From: Acanthosepion esculentum
Taxonomy: Eukaryota; Mollusca; Cephalopoda; Sepiida; Sepiidae
Direction of reading: 5' to 3'
DNA length: 64,000 bases
Assembly (NCBI GenBank): GCA_964036315.1
Contig: OZ038496.1
Span: 13,994,622 to 14,058,621, forward strand
Shown here: one piece after another, positions 46,557 through 56,725 of the stretch
How positions within the stretch are numbered: position 1 is the first letter of the stretch
Layout: the number at the start of each line of letters is the position of its first letter
Notes under the pieces: generated by a model
What the model saw: only the letters and a program-made list of their open reading frames with translations
Told to the model about the DNA's origin: nothing
The model's database searches: none
Program-made: the position numbers and the translations under genes

Positions 46557-46760
46557 ATAATAATAATCACAAAAAAGACAAGATATCCCTAGGCATGGAC
46601 AGCAAAAGATGAACAATCTACCTCCAAAGATTAACGGAAGGGTTCAGTTCAAAATTCCCTAAATGTTAATTGAATTGTCAGACATCTGAAGAAGGTTGGA
46701 GAGCACAACAGGATATGTTGTGATAATAACGACAAAGATGATGACAGTATGAATGTAAAT
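46285..46760. mobile_element. SINE A-related inverted pair around a poly-A
   Basis: The left part is minus-oriented (catcattttggctgttgcg and ccttttttcaggtaacc, 46286-46400). The right part is plus-oriented (gacaagatatccctaggcat ... gacatctgaagaaggttgg, 46570-46740). Between them are a T run (46379-46399) and an A run (46519-46553). The ORFs on both strands here are not genes. Confidence 0.6.
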
Positions 46761-47069
46761 GATGTTAGACTTTAGACAAGCAGAGCAAAACATTGAATTG
46801 TTGTAAAATCATTACTGAATCGCATATGAATGACAAAACCAGACAAGAGAGAATAATCAATATATTGAGTGACAACTGAAAAATGAAAAGCCAAAGAATG
46901 AATGCAGAAACAATTGGAGAGAAAGACACCAAAAAGAACAGTAACACCTGTTTTTGTTTTTTATTAACTTTTATTTAACAAAAATAAATGAGAGAAGTTT
47001 CAGAAAATTTATATGTATTGTCACATCAAACCAAAATGATTTTTTTTTTTAAGCTTTTCACCTCAGGGA

Positions 47070-48106
47070 AGGCTGGAAGCCACTAGCACGCAAGGGGTTA
47101 CAGAGGATTTGGAGCGAGAGCAGATAGGAGTGATAGAGGAAAGGATGTGGAGAGGATAGTGGATAGATCAAGACAACTGGAGATGTCGATTGACATTACA
47201 TTTGAATAGTTGGAGATTATAGCTGTCAGGGAAACAGGAATAAGGAAGGGAGTTCCACAAGCATGAGGTGCGAGATATGAAACTATTGGAGTAGAAGAGA
47301 CGTCTACATTTAACAGTTTCAACAGTGAAAGTGTGGGAACGGGATGACAGCCTCGTAGGACACTTGAATTCATGGAGCCTGGGAACCAGCGATAGCAGCT
47401 CATCGGAGCAATTACCATGGAAGTATTTGTAATAGAGACAGAGAGAGGCGACGGCGCGTCTGTGAGAGAGAGACTGCAGACGAGAAGCCAGATCAGGGCC
47501 AATTACATTGCATACCCATCTCTGGATCTTATCAAGAACCCCAAGGCAAACAGAAGGGGCTCCAGACCATATATGGCAGCAATACTCCATGCAAGGGCAG
47601 ATGGTTGATTTGTAAATTTGGAGGATCGATTCCAGGGAGAAAAATTTCCTGGCCCGGCACAGGGAGCCAACTTTCCTTGCGGTGGATGAAGCAATCGACT
47701 CAATGTATTTGTTCCATCTCAGGTCAGCAGACAGCGTGAGACCGAGCAGCCGCAGAGAGGAGCTCTCGAGAAGTTGAGCTTCAGACATTCTAATGGGATG
47801 CAGGGAAGGATCCCTGTGGTGATTAATAGAGAGCAGTTCTGTTATAATTGACAAACTATATAGCGTGTTCAAAATGTTTCCCTTCTCGTTTGATACAACA
47901 TTGAACCCAATCAAAAACTCTTCTACAAACCATTTGATACATTTCATTTCTACATTAATTTCATAAAATTTATCAGAAATTGCTTGTTTTAATTCAAGCA
48001 TTATATTCAGTTTGAGCCTATAAACAAGATCTTTCAGTACACCCCACAAGAAAATGTCTGGAGCTGTTAGGTCTGATGATGGTAACTCAATTGCTTCAGT
48101 TGTCAT
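47070..48106 (-). pseudogene. Chimera: LINE RT C-terminus joined in frame to transposase C-terminus (312-codon ORF)
   Basis: The minus-strand ORF 48106-47168 starts MTTEAIELPSSDLTAPDIFL, then WGVLKDLVYR. This is the SPDLTP.DFFLWG..K..VY motif of a mariner-like transposase C-terminus (residues about 1-85). From about residue 95 it reads LRLLGLTLSADLRWNKYIES, RARKFFSLESILQIYKSTIC and EYCCHIWSGAP, then SCLWNSLPYSCFPDSYNLQL. That is the thumb and C-terminal region of a CR1/jockey-type LINE. The junction is near 47840. I infer that a transposon inserted in or next to the LINE and the frame happens to be continuous. It lacks RT catalytic motifs and cannot be a working RT. It lies in CASD1 introns, same strand. 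Confidence 0.75.
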
Positions 48107-48193
48107 ATCTACCTCAGCTTGAAATTAAGATTTAACTATTCCTGAATGTGTAAGCCATCTTAAACTACTGTAATTTATGTTTGTTCAATAAAA

Positions 48194-48194
<1 letters not shown>

Positions 48195-48229
<35 letters not shown>

Positions 48230-48944
48230 GGTCATTACTTTTGTCACAACCTGTTTTTCTCTCTCCCTGCCCGATCAAGAAAGTAGATAGAAGTGATAAC
48301 CAATTAATAAAATGTATGAAAATTGGTTCTGCTATGAACAGTTCCGGGTCACACTTGGACAAGATACTGCACCTATTTACCTTCCTCAAATAATCAAAAT
48401 GGCTACAAGACTTCATAACTTTGATCAACTAATTAAAGACCATGAGAATCTATTTTATAAACAAACTTGTTCACCATTACATAAACATTACCTAGTAATT
48501 CACGTGCCAATTCATTCATATAATCAAAATGTAATTAAAAGGCCAAGGCTTATTTGATATTCAAGATCTAGTAGGTGAATTTATTATCAATCTCGAACCT
48601 ATTGCATCTTTTTAGCATGAGAAATTTCAATTTTAGAAAAGATAACATGTAATCCGTTATTCCCCTCCGCCACCTCATTGACTTTTTGATTGTTTTTCTG
48701 CCAGCATTAAGCTAGAACCATCTAGAAGAGAGGGAAAAAAAAAAAAAAAACAAACTTGAAGAAAGGCTGAAGAATACATCAGATGAAAACATTGTCAAAA
48801 AAATAAAAAAAATAAAAAAATAATGACAAAATAGCCAAGATGAAAATATAAGTTGAAATAATCCTTGGAAGGATGACAAGAATTCACCTCAGGATTACAG
48901 AGGATCAGAAAAAAAAAAAAAAAAAGAAAAAAGTAGATACTCAC
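48195..48944. other. Intron with poly-A runs
   Basis: Long A runs at 48197-48226, 48737-48750 and 48909-48925. The 81-codon ORF at 48312-48557 has no family resemblance to me and no splice-consistent ends. Confidence 0.5.
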
Positions 48945-49041
48945 GATTTGGTGTACTTGTGCGTCATGCACCCATAAGGCTGCCAGGTACTATAACCAGG
49001 AAAGCGTCCATCACTTAAAAGCCATTTGCAGGAATCATTAC
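48945..49041 (-). CDS. CASD1: CASD1 exon, start of luminal domain (first exon visible)
   Basis: 97 bases, starting in phase needing one upstream base and ending two bases into a codon. The reading begins NDSCKWLLSDGRFPG and includes WQPYGCMTHKY, which matches the start of the CASD1 luminal domain just after the first membrane span (human NDSCEYLLSSGRF and WQPHSCMMHKY). Acceptor is tttgctttag and donor is gtgagtatc on the minus strand. The upstream exon carrying the start codon and signal anchor was not identified anywhere to the right. Confidence 0.94.
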
Positions 49042-49189
49042 CTAAAGCAAAAAAATATAAAAACAAAAATGAAGAGAGATGCGTATAGAATTAAAAAGGG
49101 ATAATATTTGAAGAGAATGTTAATTATTGTGTTAGTCTTATTGTTGGGCAAAAAATTAAGCTATATTTTTTGTTTTTTTTAATCAATTC

Positions 49190-49290
49190 ACCACAAGCAA
49201 GGCAATAATGCCACTAAGACACAAGGGGCCACCATGAATAAAAATGAATGAGAAGACTTTAGAAGGAACCAGGAATCCAATCCTAAACAG
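49190..49290 (-). repeat. LINE 3 prime end fragment
   Basis: Contains aatcaattcaccacaagc, aatgccactaagacacaag and agaaggaaccaggaatcc, shared with 55985-56240. These are the 3 prime ends of the CR1/jockey-like LINE whose coding part is at 47.1-47.9 kb and 56.3-56.6 kb. Confidence 0.5.
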
Positions 49291-49509
49291 TAAACAAGAG
49301 ATAGTGTGAACATTGTTCAAAAACAATTATTCAAAAAACATTTATTCGAATTGTAAATTGAACGAAAATTAATCGAAAGGACAATTATACTAAATGATAA
49401 GTATTCGAAATGCAAAGAGGAAATACACAAATTTTAATTATTCAAAATACAAATATCACTAATATGCTCATGTTTTGTTGTTTTGAATCAAGATAGGTTA
49501 GAATAAATA

Positions 49510-49589
49510 TTAGGTTGGTGCAAAAATAATGTTGTTTTTTGACGTTCAACTTCATGTGAGAAAACGACATTATTTTTGCACCAACCTAA
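49510..49589. mobile_element. 80-bp mariner MITE, MADE1-like
   Basis: Starts ttaggttggtgcaaaaataa and ends with its inverse. The 31-base arms have two mismatches around an 18-base loop, and TA dinucleotides flank it (49508-49509 and 49590-49591). The terminal sequence and 80-bp size match the MADE1/Hsmar1 MITE type known from primates, in which copies gave rise to the mir-548 hairpins. Here it lies upstream (5 prime) of the first visible CASD1 exon. Confidence 0.9.
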
Positions 49590-49969
49590 TATTTCATTCA
49601 GTGTTACAGTTTTGCTTATCAAGTACCTAACTTTAATCAGTTAGAGATACTCCTTAGGGTGTGATATACTGTGTACCTCTCTTCATGATCACAAGTAGTG
49701 GGGGAGCATCATAGCTAGGTGTTGAGAGGGTTGGGGGTGATTTTTCTTTAAGTATGAGGCAGCCAAAGCAACCTGAGAGTCTCATCTAGATACTTGGGTA
49801 AACCCTCAATTGGAAACCATGTGAACAGACAGGGTTAGCCAACCTGTAAGTTGATGCACTGCTTTTACCAAAAGCTGTCACCATATCATGCACATGCCTG
49901 ATACACTCTTACCAGACTGGGTGTCTTGATGGGTATATTGGGCTTTGTATATTTGTACACTAATATCTC

Positions 49970-50345
49970 TTTGTTAGTCACATTCAATAATAACAATCAG
50001 CACATCAATTTTATAAAGTCTCGGTACAAAAGAGGAAAGATGATCAGAACAATCAACATGAAAGTATTTATAGAGAAGGCACAGAGAACCTACACTACAG
50101 CGATGAAAAGTGACTGAAGCTGAGATGTCAGGGACAATAACATTGAAGATTCTTCTTTGGATTTTATCAAAAGAATCTCTAAATATATAGCAGAAGCACC
50201 AGACCATATGTGGCAGCAATATTCAAAGCATTGACAAATGGTAGATTTATAAATATCTAAGACAGATTCTGGTGGGAAAAACTGTCTGGCATGACACATT
50301 GAACCAACTTACCTAGCAGCAAACTGAGTAATTGATTTAATTATA
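49970..50345 (-). pseudogene. LINE (CR1/jockey-like) C-terminal relic
   Basis: The minus strand reads CHARQFFPPESVLDIYKSTI and then EYCCHIWSGASAIYLEI, which is the same block as in the 47168-48106 ORF. It continues through PDISASVTFHRC and LYKYFHVDCSDHLSSFVPRL. Frameshifts separate the blocks. Confidence 0.75.
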
Positions 50346-50589
50346 TTAATTTGAGGAATGCCTATGAGTAGATTAACTGCAACTCTCAAACAGATCTTTT
50401 AGTATATTTCTGAAGTATGAAACTGTTTGCTTATAAGAATCAAAACTAACAGCACAATTAATTTTCATTGCTCCTTTAGTAAATGAAAGAATGAGAGACG
50501 GATCCCAAACAAATGAATGAAAAAATGAAAAACTTTTATGCTTAGATTATCAGAAAGACAATACAAGGTATTTAAGAAGAAAATCTAAA

Positions 50590-51425
50590 TTAACCAATGA
50601 GAGAGAGAGAGAAGCGAGAGAGAGAGAGAGAGAGAAGCGAGAGAGAGAGAGAAAAGCGAGAGAGAGAGAGAGAGAAAAGCGAGAGAGAGAGAGAGAGAAA
50701 AGCGAGAGAGAGAGAGAGAGAAAAGCGAGAGAGAGAGAGAGAGAAAAGCGAGAGAGAGAGAGAGAGAAAAGCGAGAGAGAGAGAGAGAAAGAGAAAAGCG
50801 AGAGAGAGAGAGAGAAAAGCGAGAGAGAGAGAGAAAGAAAAGCGAGAGAGAGGCGAGAAAGAGAGAAGAAAGAGAGAGAGAGAAGAAAGAGAGAGAGAGA
50901 AGAAAGAGAGAGAGAGAAGAAAGAGAGAGAGAGAAGAAAGAGAGAGAGAGAGAAGAAAGAGAGAGAGCGAGAAGGAAAGAGCGAGAAGGAAAGAGCGAGA
51001 AGGAAAGAGCGAGAAGGAAAGAGCGAGAAGGAAAGAGCGAGAAGGAAAGAGCGAGAAGGAAAGAGCGAGAAACAAAGAGCGAGAAACAAAGAGCGAGAAA
51101 CAAAGAGCGAGAAACAAAGAGCGAGAAACAAAGAGCGAGAAACAAAGAGCGAGAAACAAAGAGCGAGAAACAAAGAGCGAGAAACAAAGAGCGAGAAACA
51201 AAGAGCGAGAAACAAAGAGCGAGAAACAAAGAGCGAGAAAGAAAGAGCGAGAAAGAAAGAAAAAAGAGCGAGAAAGAAAGAAAAAAGAGAGAGAAAGAAA
51301 AAGAGAGAGAAAGAAAGAAAAGAGAGAGAGAGGGAAAGAAAAAAGAGAGAGAGGGAAAGAAAAAAGAGAGAGAGGGAAAGAAAAGAGGGAGAGAGAGAAA
51401 GAAAAAAAAGAAAGAAAGAAAATCA
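50590..51425. repeat. 840-bp polypurine tract with embedded 14-bp tandem units
   Basis: The plus strand is almost only A and G with regular C. It comprises (GA)n with periodic aaagc, then about 8 units of gagcgagaaggaaa, about 12 units of gagcgagaaacaaa, then GAAA-rich repeats. The ORFs of 200-337 codons on both strands (Arg/Glu-rich or Ser/Leu-rich) arise from this composition and are not genes. Strand asymmetry of this length can adopt triplex structure. Confidence 0.95.
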
Positions 51426-51509
51426 GAGAAAAAGAAACAGCTATAACAAAAAATCATTTTTGCTTTGAACAAAGTACAAAATATGAACAAACAAAAATAT
51501 TGTCAGAAA

Positions 51510-51965
51510 CAAAGAAAAATGTACTGAACAGTTATGCAGTATCAGTCCCCCTCTACAGTAGAGGGAGAGTCTTGAAACAACAGAAATGTGATTCTACAGA
51601 AGGATGCTGAGAATGCCACAGACCAAACATGTGAGTAACAACAGAGTTTTAGAGACAATGGCAACAAAAATCACACATGCTTAACATCAGGAAGAGAGTT
51701 TAAATTTCTGGGGCACATAATGAAGAAAGAGGGCTTGGAAAATTTGATACTCACAGGATAGACTGAAGGTAAGAGTGTCAGAGGAAAGCAATGCATAAAC
51801 TACTTGGTGAGCTTGAGTGAATGGATGGCAGAGCCAGGTTTAGAAGAGATGGAAAAAAAGGACAAAAATTATTAAGAACTACAAAGGAGAGGAAATTGTG
51901 AAGAGCCATGATCGTCAACGTCCTGAAGGGACACAGCACATAGAAGAATCAGGTCTTTCAACAAT
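51510..51965 (+). pseudogene. LINE endonuclease/RT C-terminal relic
   Basis: In the plus strand, broken frames give RMLRMPQTKHVSN, then HIMKKEGLENLILTG and the tail AMIVNVLKGHST. This is the typical order KILRI.WTEH, HIMRKEGLENL..TG, then a WRAMIVNVL tail of this LINE group. It starts immediately after the polypurine tract. Confidence 0.65.
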
Positions 51966-52129
51966 ATTCTTCTTTTCTCCAGAATATCCAATGTCTTGTA
52001 GATGCAATTGAGGGATCTGGCAAGCTAAGTTTTACCCAGATACCATCGACTAACAGTACCTGTACCTAACTCTGTAATACTATAATAATGAATGTAAAAG
52101 GGCCTTACATAGCACCAAATATAGTAGTT

Positions 52130-52310
52130 TCCTTTATACAAAGAAGGTTTAAACATTTTGATCGGTTTGGTTTGGTTTGGGTTGGGTTGATTTTGTTTAG
52201 TGGTATATCAGCATCTATGGGTTATTTAATGCTGAAATCTAAATATTTTGTACAGAATTTTATTGCTTCAACTACAAATATTTTGTAAATAATTTTATAC
52301 TTTCATGGCA
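52130..52310 (+). repeat. SINE B tail fragment
   Basis: Contains tttagtggtatatcagcatc, tatgggttatttaatgctg and aaatctaaatattttgta, matching the tail of the 45840-46200 copy in opposite orientation. It is preceded by a (ggttt)n stretch. Confidence 0.5.
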
Positions 52311-52328
52311 AACATGTTATTTTAGATA

Positions 52329-52500
52329 TACAGGGTGATTGATAAGTAACTCACCATTTTAAAATATTTATTTATTAATGATAATTTTACGAGAAATGGA
52401 TATAAAACGAAAGAGTGCAATTGAGAGGTGGTTCCATGCTCCTTAAAATCCTCAATCTTTCGATCAGAGGCCTTGCTGCCGAATATAGTTTATCATCATA
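52329..52500. mobile_element. Mariner-like terminus followed by SINE D fragment
   Basis: tacagggtgattgataagta resembles a mariner terminal repeat. Bases 52428-52500 hold ggtggttccatgctcc and gatcagaggccttgctgcc, the SINE D block. A facing ccaccctgtta lies at 55504-55514, which could be the other terminus of an element spanning the Tc1/mariner relic at 53740-54660, but the match is short. Confidence 0.4.
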
Positions 52501-52509
52501 CCCAGGACT

Positions 52510-53079
52510 AAAGTATTTTGGCAAAATGACAAAGTAGGCACCACAATTGGTACACTAAAAGTCATGCCTGGGAAAATGTTGGCAAGATTTCAAATCTCAG
52601 ATGCTTGCAATGTGCAGAAAAGCATTCACGTTTTGTTTTTCTTTTTCTTAAAAAATAAATAATAGATCTTTGATACCATTCACTAATAACAAAGAAATCA
52701 TTTGTGGTATGTTAACCTTCTATAGGAAGGAAGACATTATTATATAATATTTTTCAAAATGTTACCTTCAGAAGAAATCTATGCTAAGTGTTTCGTTCAT
52801 TTAATACGTATAATTAAGCAAATCAAAAACATGAGGGTTTTTTTTTTCTCCACACATGAATATTAAATTAAGCGATATAACACAGATGCATTTAAAAATT
52901 TCAGAAAAATATTTTATAGAAGTTATGTAGCAACTAAGATTGTACTTTTATACTTATGATCTTTCTTTTATATGCTGTGACCCTTCAGGATGTAGACGAT
53001 CATGGTCCTACATATCTTCCTGTACCTTGTAGCTCAATAAATTTTGTCTTTTTGTTATTTCTCCCAAACCCTGTTCTAC
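52510..53079. other. AT-rich, nothing recognised
   Basis: No SINE, terminal repeat or coding landmark. T-rich run at 52839-52850. Confidence 0.45.
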
Positions 53080-53400
53080 TATCCATTGACTCAAGCTCAT
53101 CAAGTATGCTTTCTACCGTCCCTCAAGTTGTCCTGTGAGTATCTGGTTTTCCAAGCCCTCTTTCCTCATTATGTACCCCAGAAATTTCAACTGCTTCTTC
53201 CTGATGTTAAGTGTAAGTTTCCTTTTAGTTTCCATTTTTTCCAAAACCTTGTTGTTATTCACATGTTCCGTACATGGTATCCTCAATATCTTTCTGTAGA
53301 ACCACATTTAAGTTGCTTCAAGTCTCTTCTTCATCTTTGTGGAGATTGTCCAGCATTCGCTGCCATACAGGAGGACAGATATCACATAACAGTTTAATGC
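53080..53400 (-). pseudogene. LINE endonuclease/RT C-terminal relic, minus strand
   Basis: The minus strand reads MWFYRKILRIPCTEHVNNNK, VLEKMETKRKL, then QLKFLGYIMRKEGLENQILT. The order matches the relics at 18255 and 51510. The 64-codon open stretch (53113-53307) is the best preserved copy of this block in the window. Confidence 0.7.
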
Positions 53401-53739
53401 TCTTTTCTTTGTTTCTAATGAAATTTTTTTTTATGATCATAGAATCAATGAAGACATTTTATTTTGCTTATATCACTGGAGATGTAACAATAAAAATTAT
53501 ATCAGATTTTATTATACAAGTATATATATGTTTTCATGATAAATTTGTACTAACCAACTGATTTTGGTAATAATTTCAGGATATGAACAAAATATCGTTT
53601 GAGTTTTTAATATCTATCCTTATCAAGAATATTATAACTTATGTGAGGTCAGGTTTTATTACAAAAACAAACAAACAAAAAAAACCAAAAAAAAAACCTA
53701 AGTGGAACAGGTATATTTATTAATAAATCTGTAAGAATA

Positions 53740-54660
53740 TGAACCATAGAAACATATTTGATTAACACAATATTTCATATATATGGATAATTATTTTATT
53801 ATTTGGCATATTAACGTAGGCTCCTTGACATTCTATAACCTTTATCAGTCATTCAACCATCAATTTTGCTAACTTTTCTACTGTTTTGACTTAAAGATTA
53901 TCAGCAGCAGTTTTTATTATTTTCCAAAAATCATCTTTACTATTGTTAAACATCGCTTAATGATGGATCACAAATTTTCTATTGGATTAAAATATCTGGC
54001 GAGGCAGAGAAGGCATTCTATTAATTTGGCATTTTTTTAAACATTTCTTAGCATGGTAGACAATAATCAGCTTTTCAGAATTAAATATTGAAGGAATCTA
54101 TAATCTTACAGCCCACAATACTCGACTTATGCATTACTCTACCTATACCCACAATTGTCTTTTCAGTCAAGCTGGTTGACTATTTCTATGAAGGACCCAA
54201 CTATCAGGTCCATCCAATGTAGCTATACATTCATCACTAAGATTATCAATGAGAAATTAGTTTTCATGTACTTCTTCAACAAATACATTTCTCTTTGTAA
54301 TGTTAACTTAAAAAGTGGTAGTCTGTTTGCATTCTTGTCTTTAGCCAATGTTTTTAATTTTTCATCTTTGACATTCACAACAGCAACTTCTTCAAATAGG
54401 TTCTTGCTGGTCAATCCACTTATTTGTAATTTGTCTAAAATCTTTTTGCAAGATTTTTAAAGCCATTTTTAAAAAATATATTTTTTGTTCCTATCTTGCC
54501 AATCCTTTCAATTTATTTTTCTCATTATTCTATGAACACTGTTCAACTTTTTCACAACTTCCAATGTTGTGTTCCTATCACTTAATAACTTTATACCTTG
54601 TTTCTTTTTTGAAACTATACTTCTCTTATGACCCACGAGAAGCTTTAGGCATCTGAAATT
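53740..54660 (-). pseudogene. Tc1/mariner-type transposase relic
   Basis: Reading leftwards on the minus strand: PKASRGS and a helix-turn-helix-like start near 54640, HRIMRKINLKGLARQEQK near 54500, EEVHEN and ATLDGPDSWVLH near 54180-54290, and finally PDILIQ.KICDPSLSDV near 53985. The last is a frameshifted form of SPDFNPIENLW..IK. The arrangement is that of a Tc1-like DDE transposase. Many stops. Confidence 0.65.
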
Positions 54661-54819
54661 AAAAAATAAATAACACCAACTATTATATTTATTTAAAATA
54701 TGATGAACAAATCACAATCTGCATAACAAAATTTTACACCACTAAATGAATTATCATAAATATTTCTAATAAAACGAGATGTTATAATCTAAAATTCAAT
54801 TTTAGCTTATAACATCTAA

Positions 54820-55310
54820 AGGCCTCTGGATCAGGTTTTGAGGAGCATGGAACCACCTCTTAATTGCTGTTGTTCCCAGAGCCCTCCTGACCTGGGGTGG
54901 GGCACCTGTTAGGGTCCCAGCTATAGGTAAATAGTGAACCCCTAAACTGAGGTCAAAACATTATGATAGTATAAAAAATATATTTTTATAGTAAAAATTA
55001 CAGTAATACATTTTTGTTGAAAAAAAAAAAAAATGCCAACAATACATTTAAAAAAAAATATTTCCAGCAATACATTTTTGAAAAAACAAAAGAAAATATT
55101 ACCAGCACTGCATTTTGTAAAAGAAATTACTAATGCTCTCAAGAAAATTAAATTTCAGCATTAAATGACCCATAAGGAGTTGATATGCCACTAAACAAAT
55201 ATAATGTTGGTAAAATCTTCGTTATATATTAGTGGTTCCATGCGCCTCAAAACCTTCTGATCAGAGGCCTTGCTGCCAGATGTACTTTATCATCATACCT
55301 AGAGCACACC
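54820..55310. repeat. SINE D and SINE B tail fragments
   Basis: Bases 54820-54940 carry SINE D on the minus strand (ggttttgaggagcatggaac, ctcctgacctggggtgg, gggtcccagctatag). Bases 55150-55200 carry a SINE B tail on the minus strand (cagcattaaatgaccc, gttgatatgccact). Bases 55230-55305 carry SINE D on the plus strand. The two SINE D parts face each other, another inverted pair. Confidence 0.5.
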
Positions 55311-55839
55311 AACATTAGTAATTTTATTATAAAGGCATTGTCTTGCCTAATAAAATCTGATAGTGTGTAATAAAGAATGTAAACATTTTACCGCATTGCT
55401 CTCTTACGTTCACTAATAAAAGTTGAGAATGATAAGAGCATGGAGAATGGATGCATCAGGGAGGGGGTATTTCAAAAGATATATTCAGAATATATTTTAT
55501 TGGCCACCCTGTTATATGACAGACATTCCAATGGTGGCACTCTTCAAATGCATGAGCTGTTTATACAGGTTAGTGATGGGCACCACCCCACACACCCATA
55601 AAAAGCAGAGTGAAGAATATTTAGCAAACATTTTTTTTTTTTAGTTATTTTTATGAACTACAAGACCCAGATGTGTACTGAGCCTGAATCTCCACTACAA
55701 AACAAGTTACTTAATTTTATAGTATTGAATTAATAAGAAGATCAGGTCATGAGTTCTGTAACCCCTTAGCATCATAAAAGCACGACATATTGCAGCTATA
55801 AAAAGAGTGGTGTGTATTGATCAAGATAGCCTGATGGAG

Positions 55840-55960
55840 CCCATCTCACTTCAGACCAATTTTGAATTCAGTTTTCCTTCTCCAAGACTGGTTGCTACCT
55901 CAAGGCAAAGGAGCAAAGTCTGCCCTGCTATTTAATCCATAGTTGACAGAAGATGGATTA
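55840..55960 (-). mobile_element. SINE B middle fragment
   Basis: Contains gaattcagttttccttctcc, aagactggttgctac and ctgctatttaatccatagtt. These are the inverse of the middle part of plus-strand SINE B copies. Confidence 0.5.
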
Positions 55961-55979
55961 ATGTTTTCTTTTCTTTATT

Positions 55980-56625
55980 TTTTATTTTTTAAATCATTTC
56001 ACCCCAAGCAAGGAGATAATGTCACTAGGATGCAGGGGGTTAAAAGGAGTGAAAAAGAATAAGAGTTCATTGGGGAAAAAGAACAGAATTTTTTTTTCTT
56101 TTTTATTAATGAATTCACCCCAAGCAAAGTGATAATGCCACGAAAGCAAAAAGGGACTACAGAGAATGAGAGAGAATGAAAGGACTTTAGAAGAAACCGG
56201 AAACATAATCTTAAATAGGAAACAACCTCTATTCCCGTTCAAAAAAAAGGGTAGGAGTCTGGGGAAAAAAAAACAAAAAAAAAAAACAACAACAATAGAT
56301 GATGATTAACATTTCATTTAAATTTTTGAAGATTGTAGGTGGCAGAGAAGCAAGAAACCAGAAGGGAGTTCCACAGCCGAGAAGTGTGAGAAAAGAAACT
56401 ATTAGAATAGAAATTACAGTTACATCTAGCTAGTTTAGTAGTAAAATGGTGAAACCTAGTTGCCAATCTAGTAGCATACTTGAATTCATGTGGTGTAGGT
56501 ACTAAGGAAAAAGCTCATCAGAACAGCTGCCATGAAAATATTTGTAGAAAAGACAAAGGGAAGCCACATCACATCAGTGAGAAAGTAACTGGAGTCAAGA
56601 TACCAGGTCAGGATCAATTTCTTTC
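55980..56625 (-). pseudogene. LINE (CR1/jockey-like) 3 prime region and C-terminal relic
   Basis: Two 3 prime-end pieces (catttcaccccaagcaagg and gaattcaccccaagcaaag, at about 55992 and 56110) precede gggagttccacagccgag, gcatacttgaattcatg and gccatgaaaatatttgtag. The same coding landmarks appear at 47200-47430. Minus strand, broken frames. Confidence 0.65.
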
Positions 56626-56629
56626 CAAG

Positions 56630-56725
56630 ACCATTAGCATGAAGTGAAGGAGCAGGAATTGAACTCGTCACATGAGATTCTTTTTCTGTGCCAATACCTA
56701 TTACACCATTTGCACCTCCTTAATA
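56630..56725 (-). mobile_element. SINE B tRNA-like head, minus strand
   Basis: Minus-strand ggaggtgcaaatggtgtaat then aggtattggcacagaaaaag and B-box-like gagttcaattcctg. A-box and B-box spacing is about 45 bases. Inserted directly next to the LINE relic. Confidence 0.55.

Larger units (their letters stand above)
7967..49041 (-). other. CASD1: CASD1 gene span visible in the window: 12 internal exons, both ends missing
   Basis: Family knowledge: CASD1 is a Golgi multi-pass protein that acetylates sialic acid at the 9-position, using acetyl-CoA and CMP-sialic acid. It has a luminal SGNH-type esterase fold followed by a multi-pass Cas1p-type acyltransferase region. Seen here: twelve minus-strand exons of 97, 187, 111, 52, 72, 91, 106, 125, 74, 121, 109 and 90 bases. 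All have AG acceptors and GT donors, and their phases join without a stop to give about 411 codons. They correspond to roughly residues 46-430 of the 797-residue human protein. The catalytic GDSR and D-x-x-H motifs are intact. Introns range from 925 to 8731 bases. The N-terminal cytosolic/first-membrane exon and the C-terminal half are not seen. Most of the other repeats listed from 7.3 to 49 kb lie in its introns. Confidence 0.93.

Noticed and set aside
50550..51610. ORFs of 203-337 codons on both strands (Arg/Glu-rich and Ser/Leu/Phe-rich)
   Set aside because: They follow directly from a stop-poor polypurine repeat, overlap in several frames and have no splice or start context.
53274..53561. 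95-codon plus-strand ORF, hydrophobic
   Set aside because: Lies partly opposite a recognisable LINE frame on the minus strand. The rest is AT-rich with no support.
52329..55514. A single 3.2-kb mariner with both termini
   Set aside because: The two ends share only about nine bases, and the interior mixes SINE, LINE and Tc1-type relics, so one element is not supported.
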